Assembly: GCA_037441765.1 (NCBI GenBank)
Contig: JBBIRM010000070.1
Coordinates: 1-13,521, forward strand
Length of the DNA: 13,521 nt
From: JBBIRM01 sp037441765
GTDB taxonomy: Bacteria > Desulfobacterota > BSN033 > UBA1163
Direction: 5' to 3'
Shown here: positions 1-5,975 of the stretch, one piece after another
How the letters are laid out: each line of letters starts with the position of its first letter
Numbering within the stretch: position 1 is the first letter of the stretch
Translations under genes and position numbers: made by a program
Notes under the pieces: generated by a model
Databases searched by the model: none
What the model was told of the DNA's origin: nothing
What the model saw: only the letters and a program-made list of their open reading frames with translations

Positions 1-2
1 CG

Positions 3-80
3 GAGGATTACAACTTTACCCGGTTACCCATTAAATACTCGGATGAACCTAAAAAAGAGATTACCCTTTTCAACACTTAA
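3..80 (+). CDS. possible C-terminal end of an upstream gene (partial)
   Basis: The window opens in a frame that reads 25 codons to a TAA at 78-80. Its composition is protein-like, with mixed charged and aromatic residues (EDYNFTRLPIKYSDE near the start), and unlike the low-complexity sequence further on. No family can be named from so short a tail. A second frame is also open for 31 codons (to a TAG at 94-96) but looks less natural. No terminator follows before the cytochrome gene. Confidence 0.35.
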   Translation, partial: EDYNFTRLPIKYSDEPKKEITLFNT

Positions 81-258
81 GGGATTCTTTAGTTAGGGAG
101 CACTCCAAGGTTTCCGCTATAAGATTTTCTCCGACATTCCTACCCGATTCCCCAGATGAGTGAGGTGTTACCCAAAAAAGTCTTTTTAGTTTGATAATTT
201 TTTAAAAATATTATATTTAATAATATATTTAATGATAAGAATTCTCAGGGGGGGTCTA

Positions 259-2472
259 ATGAAAAAGATAGATATTAATTTGCTGATTCAATCAATTCGT
301 ATAAAAATAAAAGAAAGAATAAAAGCATTTTTTAATCCAGAAAATTTAAGGGAACTTTTCAATTTAATTAAAAATTTTTGGTTTGATGTCTTTTATGGCT
401 TTAAAAAGGGGGCAATCGAACATAAAAGAGCAATTAAAACTTCTCTTTTCCTCTGTATATTACTATTTATTGTCATCTCCTTAATTCTGCTTAAATTTAC
501 TGAAAGCCCTACATTCTGTGGTTTATGCCACCAGATGGAAGGTTATATGGAGTCCTGGAAGGTTTCCACTCACCGTCAGGTTGCATGTACAAAATGTCAT
601 TACGAACCTGGTTTTTTAAACCATCTCAAAGGGAAGTGGGTGGATGGTCAAGTGTCACTTGCATACTTTCTTTCAGGGAAAAGACCTAGTAAACCTCACG
701 CTGAGATTAATGATTCAGCCTGTCTGCAAAAAGGTTGTCATAAAATTGAAGATCTCAAAGAGGATTTGATTTATAAGAATGTTGCTTTTTCCCATAAAAA
801 ACATTTAGGTGAACTCAGAAGGGGAATGCAACTTCGATGCACTTCCTGTCATGCCCAGCTTGTGCAGGGGGCCCACCTTACTGTTCACGAGATCAACTGT
901 TTTATCTGTCATTACTATAAGGCAGGGGAAAAGGGGGAAGAGGAATGTATTTCTTGTGCGGTTGGGAGTTGTACATCATGTCATATTGAACCCAAAGGGG
1001 ATATAAAGTTAAAGAGATGGAGTTTTAATCATAGAAAATATATTGCAAGAGGTGTAATCTGTGAGAAATGCCATATCAATGTCGTCCAGGGAGATGGGCA
1101 TGTTCCCGAGGGGAAATGTATGCAATGCCATAATGAACCTGAATTATTGAGAACTAAATATACTCCCCAATTCATGCATAAAAAACATGTCACAGACCAT
1201 AAGATCGAATGTGCAGACTGCCATTCACACATTCGACATGAGATTGGACCCATTCTTACAATGGTCCATTCACCAGCTGTTTGTGATAAATGCCATACAA
1301 AGGATATGCACCTTGCTCCTCGAGATTTTTACAAGGGTAGCGGAGGTATTGGGGTTCCTGATTCTCCAAGCCTTATGTTTATTACCAATGTTGATTGTAT
1401 AGCCTGTCACAGGAAGGGTGAAGAGAGCCATGCTGCTCTTTACACAACAAAATATGCTGAGAAGGCATTGGGAGAGACCTGTGTTGATTGCCATGGTGAA
1501 GGCTGGGATGAAACATTGAAGCAATGGAAAAAGTTACTTGCAAAAGAAGAAAATGATATTAATCAGAGGATATTTACTGTTCAGGAAAAAATATATGAAT
1601 TTGAAAGGATGAAAGGGAGAACGCTCGATTTTAAAAAAGCACAAAATCTGTTGAACGAAGCTCGCCATAATTTTAACTTTGTTTTTCTCGGTAAGGGGGT
1701 ACACAATATCGAATATGCGTTTAAACTCCTAAACACTGCAAAAAATAAGGCAGAGGAGGCACTAGCGGTGCTTGATAAGAATTATAAACCGAAGGAGTTT
1801 AAAACTGAGATGACTTGCACAACACTTTGCCATGTGGGTATGGAGAGGAGAACCGTTCCATTTAATGACACCAAATTTTCTCATAAGACCCATGTAACTG
1901 GTATGGCTCTGAATTGTTCGGATTGCCATTCTCCTCGTGAAAATCATGGAAGGACTTTCCTGAAGAATTGCGTAGAATGCCACCATGGAAAGGATAAGAA
2001 AAAAGCAAGGTGTGAGGATTGCCACATTTCTGTTAAAAGATTGCTTGAGGGAAAGGAAGGTATTGGCGTTAAGGAAAGGCCAAGCAAAAAATTAGAGATC
2101 TTGAAATGTGTTGATTGCCATTCTGGAGTGGTTCAAAAGAAGAAAGAATCTTTCGATACCATTAAGAAGCGATGTATAGAATGCCATGACTCATCCTATG
2201 GGGAGAAGGCAATTCAATGGAAGAATACCTATGAAAATCTTCTAAAGAAAATCACCCCCAGGATCAATCAAGTGAGGGAGGAGATTGAAAGAATTGACCA
2301 GCGTGGAGGTCATACCTTTGTCTATCGGAAACTATTCGGTGAGGCGGAGTTTAATTATAATCTGGTAAAAAAAGGAAATGGGGTTCATAACTTAGAATAT
2401 TCAATGGAGTTAATAGAATTTGCTAATTATCGCCTGGATGAGGCAATCAGGAAGTTAGCAAAAAAGAGATAG
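259..2472 (+). CDS. membrane-anchored multiheme cytochrome c, 18 heme-binding sites
   Basis: Electron-transfer protein of 737 residues, probably held in the inner membrane with its heme domain in the periplasm. A charged amphipathic N-terminus (1-58) precedes one hydrophobic segment (about 60-79), followed at once by the first heme site (CGLCH, 87-91), the NapC/NirT-like arrangement. I count 16 CXXCH motifs, one CX4CH (from C155, CLQKGCH) and one CX3CH (from C520, CTTLCH), so up to 18 hemes, plus a degenerate CISCA at 230-234. Two long helical segments follow the CVDCH at 408 and the CIECH at 639; both end in a GVHN-(I/L)-EY motif and look like an internal duplication, as in other many-heme cytochromes with helical C-termini. 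ATG 259 is chosen over ATG 232 because a G-rich SD (AGGGGGGG) lies just before it. The electron partner is unknown, and no quinol oxidase or terminal reductase gene is adjacent. CX4CH and CX3CH sites may need dedicated maturation. Confidence 0.93.
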   Translation: MKKIDINLLIQSIRIKIKERIKAFFNPENLRELFNLIKNFWFDVFYGFKKGAIEHKRAIKTSLFLCILLFIVISLILLKFTESPTFCGLCHQMEGYMESWKVSTHRQVACTKCHYEPGFLNHLKGKWVDGQVSLAYFLSGKRPSKPHAEINDSACLQKGCHKIEDLKEDLIYKNVAFSHKKHLGELRRGMQLRCTSCHAQLVQGAHLTVHEINCFICHYYKAGEKGEEECISCAVGSCTSCHIEPKGDIKLKRWSFNHRKYIARGVICEKCHINVVQGDGHVPEGKCMQCHNEPELLRTKYTPQFMHKKHVTDHKIECADCHSHIRHEIGPILTMVHSPAVCDKCHTKDMHLAPRDFYKGSGGIGVPDSPSLMFITNVDCIACHRKGEESHAALYTTKYAEKALGETCVDCHGEGWDETLKQWKKLLAKEENDINQRIFTVQEKIYEFERMKGRTLDFKKAQNLLNEARHNFNFVFLGKGVHNIEYAFKLLNTAKNKAEEALAVLDKNYKPKEFKTEMTCTTLCHVGMERRTVPFNDTKFSHKTHVTGMALNCSDCHSPRENHGRTFLKNCVECHHGKDKKKARCEDCHISVKRLLEGKEGIGVKERPSKKLEILKCVDCHSGVVQKKKESFDTIKKRCIECHDSSYGEKAIQWKNTYENLLKKITPRINQVREEIERIDQRGGHTFVYRKLFGEAEFNYNLVKKGNGVHNLEYSMELIEFANYRLDEAIRKLAKKR
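1480..1773 (+). repeat. helical module copy 1 of the cytochrome (intragenic duplication)
   Basis: Codes for residues about 408-505: a CVDCH heme site, then about 90 residues of charged helix with a conserved QWK near the start and GVHNIEYAFKLL near the end. It matches the module at 2173-2460 in order and spacing: heme, QWK, IxQ, R(T/H)xxxxK, G-GVHN-EY. The protein similarity is clear by eye; the nucleotides have diverged, so the duplication is old. Confidence 0.7.
2173..2460 (+). repeat. helical module copy 2 of the cytochrome (intragenic duplication)
   Basis: Codes for residues about 639-734: CIECH, IQWKNTYENLL, a second helix, then GNGVHNLEYSMELIEFAN. It is the C-terminal counterpart of the module at 1480-1773, and the protein ends shortly after it. 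Confidence 0.7.
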
Positions 2473-2515
2473 ATTTAATCTTATCCTTCACTTTTAGTTT
2501 GTTAGATTAAATTTT
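2473..2515 (+). terminator. weak hairpin after the cytochrome gene
   Basis: ATTTAATCT (2473-2481) and AGATTAAAT (2504-2512) are exact inverted repeats just after the stop codon, followed by TTTT. The stem is pure AT-type with a 22-nt loop, so it would be a poor intrinsic terminator. The stretch from 2516 to 2638 shows nothing I can name. Confidence 0.3.
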
Positions 2516-2638
2516 GGGTAAAAATGCTCAAAACCATTCTTCTTTAGCCAAGGTCTGTAAAATTTTGAACTTGTCTTTTCCAATCATCACAGTTCATTTT
2601 TAAATCCTAAGAATGAGATTTATGAAAAAGTCATAGAA

Positions 2639-2801
2639 AGACTGGGGAGGTAGGGTTCCAAACCCTTCGAATGCGGGCATTGAGAAGTTAATTTGCTAAC
2701 AATCGTTTAAGAGAAAAACAAACATTTTCAGGGAATTAATCAATAGTGCCAAACTATTAAAGGTATCCGCTCGAAGGCTTTTCACCCCACCTCCCCAGTC
2801 T
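2639..2801. mobile_element. 163-bp inverted-repeat element, MITE-like
   Basis: The first 18 bases (AGACTGGGGAGGTAGGGT) and the last 18 (2784-2801) are inverted repeats with one mismatch. Weaker pairing continues inward to about 38 nt per arm, through a shared CCTTCGA core (left arm around 2665-2671, right arm around 2771-2777). The arms are GC-rich and the centre AT-rich, the usual build of a miniature inverted-repeat element. The left arm also contains a small hairpin (AGGGTT-CCA-AACCCT). No flanking target-site duplication is obvious. A minus-strand open frame of 61 codons runs across it but is not recognised. It could instead be a large fold-back RNA or a relic of a longer insertion sequence. 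Confidence 0.5.
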
Positions 2802-2847
2802 AAAAATCTTTTTTTAAATACTTTTTCAGAAATCTCAGAATTAAGAC

Positions 2848-2876
2848 TTGACAAATAAAAAATTATTTCATAAATA
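2848..2876 (+). promoter_or_regulatory. rex promoter (-35/-10)
   Basis: A perfect TTGACA -35 lies at 2848-2853. The -10 is weaker: TAAATA at 2871-2876 after a 17-nt spacer, in a very AT-rich stretch. Transcription would begin near 2883, just before the Rex operator, so bound Rex would block initiation or early elongation. Confidence 0.6.
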
Positions 2877-2887
2877 TTCAATTAAGA

Positions 2888-2907
2888 TTTGTGAAAGGAG
2901 TCACAAA
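2888..2907 (+). promoter_or_regulatory. Rex operator (ROP site), autoregulatory
   Basis: A perfect palindrome, TTTGTGA-N6-TCACAAA, fits the established Rex consensus TTGTGA-N6-TCACAA at every position. It lies directly in front of the rex coding sequence. The six-base spacer is AAGGAG, the core of the rex ribosome-binding site, so the operator and SD occupy the same bases. Rex proteins release DNA when NADH rises, so rex is expected to be derepressed under reducing conditions. Confidence 0.88.
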
Positions 2908-2908
2908 A

Positions 2909-3550
2909 TTGAAGTATTCGAAGATTCCAGAAGCGACCATAAGAAGACTATCCAGATATTCAAGGTGCTTAGAAGAGATGAATGAAAGGGGAGAAAAGGT
3001 TGTCTCCTCCGCACTTCTTGCAACTAAATGTATGGTCAATGCAGCTCAGGTGAGAAAAGATCTGGCCTACTTTGGAGAGTTTGGAATCCGTGGGGTTGGA
3101 TATTATGTAAAAGACCTTCTTCAGGATATTAAAAGAATACTGGGACTGAATAAGGAGTGGAGAATGGCTGTAATCGGCATAGGGGATTTGGGTTCTGCCC
3201 TCCTTTCTTATAAAGATTTTTTAAAACAGAATTATAAGATTGTGGCTGCCTTTGATATTAATCCTCCAAAAGTGATTGGAAGGGTTTCGGAGAAGCTGGG
3301 AAAGCCTGTGGAGATTCTTCATATCAATCGAATCAAAGAAGTTGCTAAAGAGAGGGGGATTGAAATCGCCCTCATCACAACCCCTCCATCGGAGGCTCAA
3401 AAAGTGGCAGACCTGTTGGTGGAGGCAGAGATAAGGGGAATTCTAAACTTCGCTCCAGCACAGATTTCTGTCCCTGAGGGATTTGTAGTAAAGGATGTCT
3501 TTTTCACCCATGTATTAGACAATCTGGCTTATCTTTTGTCCAATACCTAA
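2909..3550 (+). CDS. rex: redox-sensing transcriptional repressor Rex
   Basis: A 213-residue cytosolic repressor that senses the NADH/NAD+ ratio; Rex dimers bind DNA at low NADH and let go when NADH binds. The N-terminus (KYSKIPEATIRRLSRYSRCLEEM) is the typical Rex winged-helix start, with QVRKDLAYFGEFGIRGVGY as the recognition region. A Rossmann fold follows, with VIGIGDLGSAL (G90, G92, G95) and FDINPPKVIG, then the C-terminal domain-swap helix THVLDNLAYLLS. I choose TTG 2909: AAAGGAG lies 8 nt upstream and the protein then begins where Rex family members begin. A GTG at 2891 is in frame, but it sits inside the operator and upstream of the SD. Length fits the family (about 205-215). Transcription is single-gene, ending at the terminator at 3572-3607. 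Confidence 0.95.
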   Translation: MKYSKIPEATIRRLSRYSRCLEEMNERGEKVVSSALLATKCMVNAAQVRKDLAYFGEFGIRGVGYYVKDLLQDIKRILGLNKEWRMAVIGIGDLGSALLSYKDFLKQNYKIVAAFDINPPKVIGRVSEKLGKPVEILHINRIKEVAKERGIEIALITTPPSEAQKVADLLVEAEIRGILNFAPAQISVPEGFVVKDVFFTHVLDNLAYLLSNT

Positions 3551-3571
3551 GGATTGAAGAAGTGTTCGGAG

Positions 3572-3607
3572 AAAGGCCCATTTCCTAAATCTGGGATGGG
3601 CCTTTTT
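3572..3607 (+). terminator. intrinsic terminator of rex
   Basis: AAAGGCCCAT (3572-3581) pairs with ATGGGCCTTT (3596-3605) around a 14-nt loop, and the T-run continues to 3607. This 10-bp stem plus T-tract is a standard rho-independent terminator. It separates rex from the dehydrogenase gene, which must have its own promoter or rely on readthrough. Confidence 0.9.
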
Positions 3608-3642
3608 AATTTTGGAATTTTAAATGGTAAAGGAGGTTCTGG

Positions 3643-4536
3643 ATGAAGAGGAGGATTGGGTTTATTGGATTGGGGATCATGGGAAAACCCATGGCCAGAA
3701 ACCTTTTGAAGGCTGGATTCCCTCTGATCGTCTATAACCGGAGTAAAGCCCCAGTAGAAGAACTGATCAGGGAAAATGCACTTTCTGCAAATTCTCCCAA
3801 AGAGATCGGAGAGCGATCAGAAGTGATCATCACAATGCTTCTCGACTCTCCAGAAGTGAGGGAGGCCATATTGGGGCCTGAAGGGGTGATTCACGGAGTC
3901 CGAGCAGGTTCAGTGGTAATCGATATGAGTTCTATCAACCCCCTCGTTACAAAGGAGATTGCAAGACAGTTAAAAGAGAAAGGGGTTGAGATGCTGGATG
4001 CACCTGTTAGTGGGGGAGAGATAGGGGCGATTCGAGGAACGCTGGCCATAATGGTGGGAGGAGAAGAGAAGGTATTTAAAGATTGTATGGAGATTTTTAA
4101 TGCCCTTGGAAAGAGCATCGTCTATGTTGGAGAAATCGGCTCAGGAGGCTATGTCAAATTGGTCAATCAGATCATCGTTGCCCTCAATATTGCTACCTTA
4201 GGAGAGGCCTTCAGCCTCGGGGTCAAGGCAGGTCTCGACCCCAAGGTCATCTATCAGGCGATTCGGGCTGGGCTGGCAGGAAGCCAGGTCATGGAGACAA
4301 AGATGCCAATGATCCTTCAAAGGAATTTTAAACCAGGCTTTAAGATCCGTCTACACCATAAAGATATCCAGAATGCCCTCTCCACCGCAAGAGATTTGGG
4401 CTTCCCTATGTTTCTTACTGGTTTCGTTCAACAAATCCTCACCTCCCTGATCCAGGATGGGAGAGGTGAGGATGATCATTCGGCCATTGTCACCTTTTTC
4501 GAAAAAGTCTCAGGGATCAAGATTGGATCAGCCTGA
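3643..4536 (+). CDS. NAD(P)-dependent beta-hydroxyacid dehydrogenase (GarR/GlxR/MmsB family)
   Basis: A 297-residue cytosolic oxidoreductase interconverting a beta-hydroxyacid and a semialdehyde. Family substrates include tartronate semialdehyde, 3-hydroxyisobutyrate and malonate semialdehyde. The N-terminal Rossmann motif is GFIGLGIMGKPMARNLLKAG (6-25). DAPVSGGEIGAIRGTLAIMVGG (119-140) is the substrate-loop signature. GSGGYVKLVNQ contains the catalytic lysine K172 and N176, and FKIRLHHKDIQNAL (K240, D241) is the C-terminal substrate and cofactor region. All key residues are present and the length is normal. SD AAAGGAGG is about 6 nt before ATG. The glyoxylate/tartronate-semialdehyde reductase subgroup looks closest, but the exact substrate cannot be fixed from sequence. 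It converges with the hydrolase gene at 4555. Confidence 0.92.
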   Translation: MKRRIGFIGLGIMGKPMARNLLKAGFPLIVYNRSKAPVEELIRENALSANSPKEIGERSEVIITMLLDSPEVREAILGPEGVIHGVRAGSVVIDMSSINPLVTKEIARQLKEKGVEMLDAPVSGGEIGAIRGTLAIMVGGEEKVFKDCMEIFNALGKSIVYVGEIGSGGYVKLVNQIIVALNIATLGEAFSLGVKAGLDPKVIYQAIRAGLAGSQVMETKMPMILQRNFKPGFKIRLHHKDIQNALSTARDLGFPMFLTGFVQQILTSLIQDGRGEDDHSAIVTFFEKVSGIKIGSA

Positions 4537-4554
4537 TCGGGTCACTCTTAGCCA

Positions 4555-5157
4555 TTATTTTAGTGCTTCGACCAAGTCCTCGCAGGTTAGGAGGTAGGCA
4601 AATCCATAGCCTAAATTCTTTAAGGTGGCGAGGTGATGGTCGGTTTTTCCAGTGGCGGTCCCATCAATCAGGAAAAAGACCCTGTAATTCCTCATAAAGG
4701 CATCACGGGCTGTCGTTTCACAGCAGAGGTTGGTCATCACCCCTGAGATGATTAGATCCTTAATCCCTTTGGATTGAAGCAATGAATTTAGTTCTGTCTC
4801 CATAAAGGCGCTATAATGTTTTTTGGGAAGGACGATATCCCCTGGTTCGACCTTAATTTCTGGGATCAGCCTCCAATCCTCTGTACCTCTCACAATCACC
4901 TCCCCCCACCATCCGATGAGTTCTCCTCCGTCAGAGTCTGGATGGGTATGGCCATGCTGTGTAAAAAGAATGGGAATTCCTCTTTGTCGGCAGGATTGGA
5001 TCACTTTTAGGATATTTCCTAAAACCGGTTGAATAATCCGAGAGAAGTAGTTTTGAAGATCGATGGCAAGAAGTGCAGCCTGGGTGGGTTCGATCACTGC
5101 CTTTCTACCCTTATAGGCTTCTAACTCCTTTAAAACCTTTTTGAGATCGAGTTTCAT
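4555..5157 (-). CDS. isochorismatase-family cysteine hydrolase (RutB/ureidoacrylate-amidase-like)
   Basis: A 200-residue cytosolic hydrolase of amide or ureido C-N bonds. The Asp-Lys-Cys catalytic triad is visible: D33 in LLAIDLQNYF, K112 in VLPKKHYSAF, and C145 in SGVMTNLCCETTARDAF. The Cys-Cys pair in TNLCCE recalls ureidoacrylate amidohydrolases such as RutB, but other members (N-carbamoylsarcosine, biuret, maleamate or nicotinamide hydrolases) share the fold, so the substrate is open. ATG 5157 is preferred: GGAG lies 6 nt upstream, and ATGA overlaps the stop of the cupin gene, a sign of translational coupling. A GTG four codons upstream is possible but less likely. It is the second gene of a two-gene operon beside a Liv importer, which fits a job on an imported amide. 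Confidence 0.88.
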   Translation of the reverse strand: MKLDLKKVLKELEAYKGRKAVIEPTQAALLAIDLQNYFSRIIQPVLGNILKVIQSCRQRGIPILFTQHGHTHPDSDGGELIGWWGEVIVRGTEDWRLIPEIKVEPGDIVLPKKHYSAFMETELNSLLQSKGIKDLIISGVMTNLCCETTARDAFMRNYRVFFLIDGTATGKTDHHLATLKNLGYGFAYLLTCEDLVEALK

Positions 5158-5732
5158 CCTTTTCTCCACTTGGGGTTATCCATTAAAGTTGCCTTTCCGT
5201 TTCGGTCCACCAGGATCTTGACAAAGCCTGTCTTTTCAATGTCCCCATAATTATGGCCTGCATCTCCTGGGTAGACCGCAAAGAAGACAAAGGGCGTTGA
5301 TCCGGTATTTACCATTCGGTGTCCCCAGTAGGGAGGGACATAGGCAACCACTCCTGGCTTAATAACGATGGATTCGAAATCCCCTTTCTCTGTCTGAATG
5401 AGAAGGAATCCTTCCCCCTCCAGACCGAGATAGACCTCTGAGGTATCAGGTCTTCGGTGGTAGTGGCCTTTGGTCATGAAATATTCTTCACCGATCTTAC
5501 CAGGGAGAATGGTCGTTGTAGCGATCTGAAGATGGCCATTCTCTTCAGGGAGAATTTTTTCATTGAAAAAGTAAATCACGGGATCTTCGTTTTTAAGAAT
5601 TTGAGCCTCTGCCTCAGAATCGAGGAACATTCCCTTCATATGGCTTAGTTTACGAATGTTGGTTCGGTCATGGGGGGTGAGATCCCCTGTCTTAAAATTA
5701 AGGTTCATAGAAAAAGGTTTCATCCCCATCAT
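5154..5732 (-). CDS. cupin-type phosphoglucose isomerase family protein
   Basis: A 192-residue single-domain cupin of the archaeal glucose-6-phosphate isomerase family, which interconverts glucose-6-phosphate and fructose-6-phosphate with a bound metal. Metal ligands are readable: H90 and H92 in TKGHYHRRPDTSEVYLG, E99 in the same segment, and H138 in PPYWGHRMVNTG. Their spacing (2, 7, 39) is that of the Pyrococcus enzyme (H88, H90, E97, H136). The frame is open up to 5840, but AGGAGG sits 5 nt before ATG 5732 and 8 nt before ATG 5729, and the shorter form matches the family length. It is the first gene of the operon with the cysteine hydrolase. A glycolytic role is plausible, but the partner gene and the divergent importer leave room for another sugar or non-sugar substrate. 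Confidence 0.88.
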   Translation of the reverse strand: MMGMKPFSMNLNFKTGDLTPHDRTNIRKLSHMKGMFLDSEAEAQILKNEDPVIYFFNEKILPEENGHLQIATTTILPGKIGEEYFMTKGHYHRRPDTSEVYLGLEGEGFLLIQTEKGDFESIVIKPGVVAYVPPYWGHRMVNTGSTPFVFFAVYPGDAGHNYGDIEKTGFVKILVDRNGKATLMDNPKWRKG

Positions 5733-5810
5733 TTTCTCCTCCTTTTTCATGCCCAACCCAACCTTCCCCTCGATTGGAGGGTGATCGGGGGACAAATCTA
5801 CCATATAACC

Positions 5811-5840
5811 AATATAACAGTTTAAAGGGATATAAGGCAA
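5811..5840 (-). promoter_or_regulatory. candidate promoter of the cupin-hydrolase operon
   Basis: On the minus strand, TTGCCT (5840-5835) and TATATT (5816-5811) are 18 nt apart. The -10 differs from consensus at one position and the -35 at two. It lies back to back with the livK promoter, so one regulator bound here could act on both transcripts. Confidence 0.45.
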
Positions 5841-5855
5841 TTAAAAATTGAGTTG

Positions 5856-5884
5856 TTGACATCTTTAAAATGAATTGATAAAAA
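5856..5884 (+). promoter_or_regulatory. livK operon promoter
   Basis: A perfect TTGACA lies at 5856-5861. The -10 is less clear: TAAAAA at 5879-5884 with a 17-nt spacer, or GATAAA at 5877-5882 with 15. It leaves a leader of about 85 nt before livK. Confidence 0.55.
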
Positions 5885-5916
5885 TAGTTTTAACTTGGCA
5901 AGGGAGTCGATTTTAG

Positions 5917-5926
5917 AAGGAGGTGA
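5917..5926 (+). promoter_or_regulatory. orphan strong ribosome-binding site in the livK leader
   Basis: AAGGAGGTGA matches the anti-SD end of 16S rRNA over ten bases but has no ATG or TTG at a usable distance. The only start codon is the GTG embedded in it (5923), which opens an 11-codon frame ending in TAG at 5956-5958, immediately before the livK SD (AAAGGAGGG, from 5959). It may be a ribosome standby site, a leader peptide, or chance. Confidence 0.3.
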
Positions 5927-5975
5927 GGCTTAGGGTTAAAAGATTTAAGAAAATTTAGAAAGGAGGGCTTTTATT

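Noticed and set aside
175..190. Possible small hairpin AAAAAG-T-CTTTTT as terminator of the upstream gene
   Set aside because: The loop is one base and there is no GC in the stem beyond one pair; it is unlikely to terminate transcription.
191..230. Candidate promoter TTGATA with TATATT/TATTTA before the cytochrome gene
   Set aside because: The -35 is fair, but several A/T hexamers fit the -10 at poor spacings (12, 15, 24) or fit poorly at 17. A promoter is likely somewhere here but I cannot place it.
809..2025. Several 65-87 codon frames within the cytochrome gene on both strands
   Set aside because: The cytochrome frame is fixed by 18 heme motifs; these others have no motifs or ribosome sites and are shadows of it.
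2696..2881. Minus-strand 61-codon open frame across the inverted-repeat element
   Set aside because: It has no recognisable family, crosses the rex promoter region, and part of it is simply the terminal repeat sequence. It may be a relic but cannot be supported as a gene.
2890..2911. GTG 2891 as the rex start
   Set aside because: It would place the start inside the Rex operator and upstream of the only SD; the family N-terminus begins at TTG 2909.
4816..5032. Plus-strand frames of 64 and 69 codons opposite the cysteine hydrolase
   Set aside because: The hydrolase has its full catalytic triad on the minus strand; the opposite frames show no family features.
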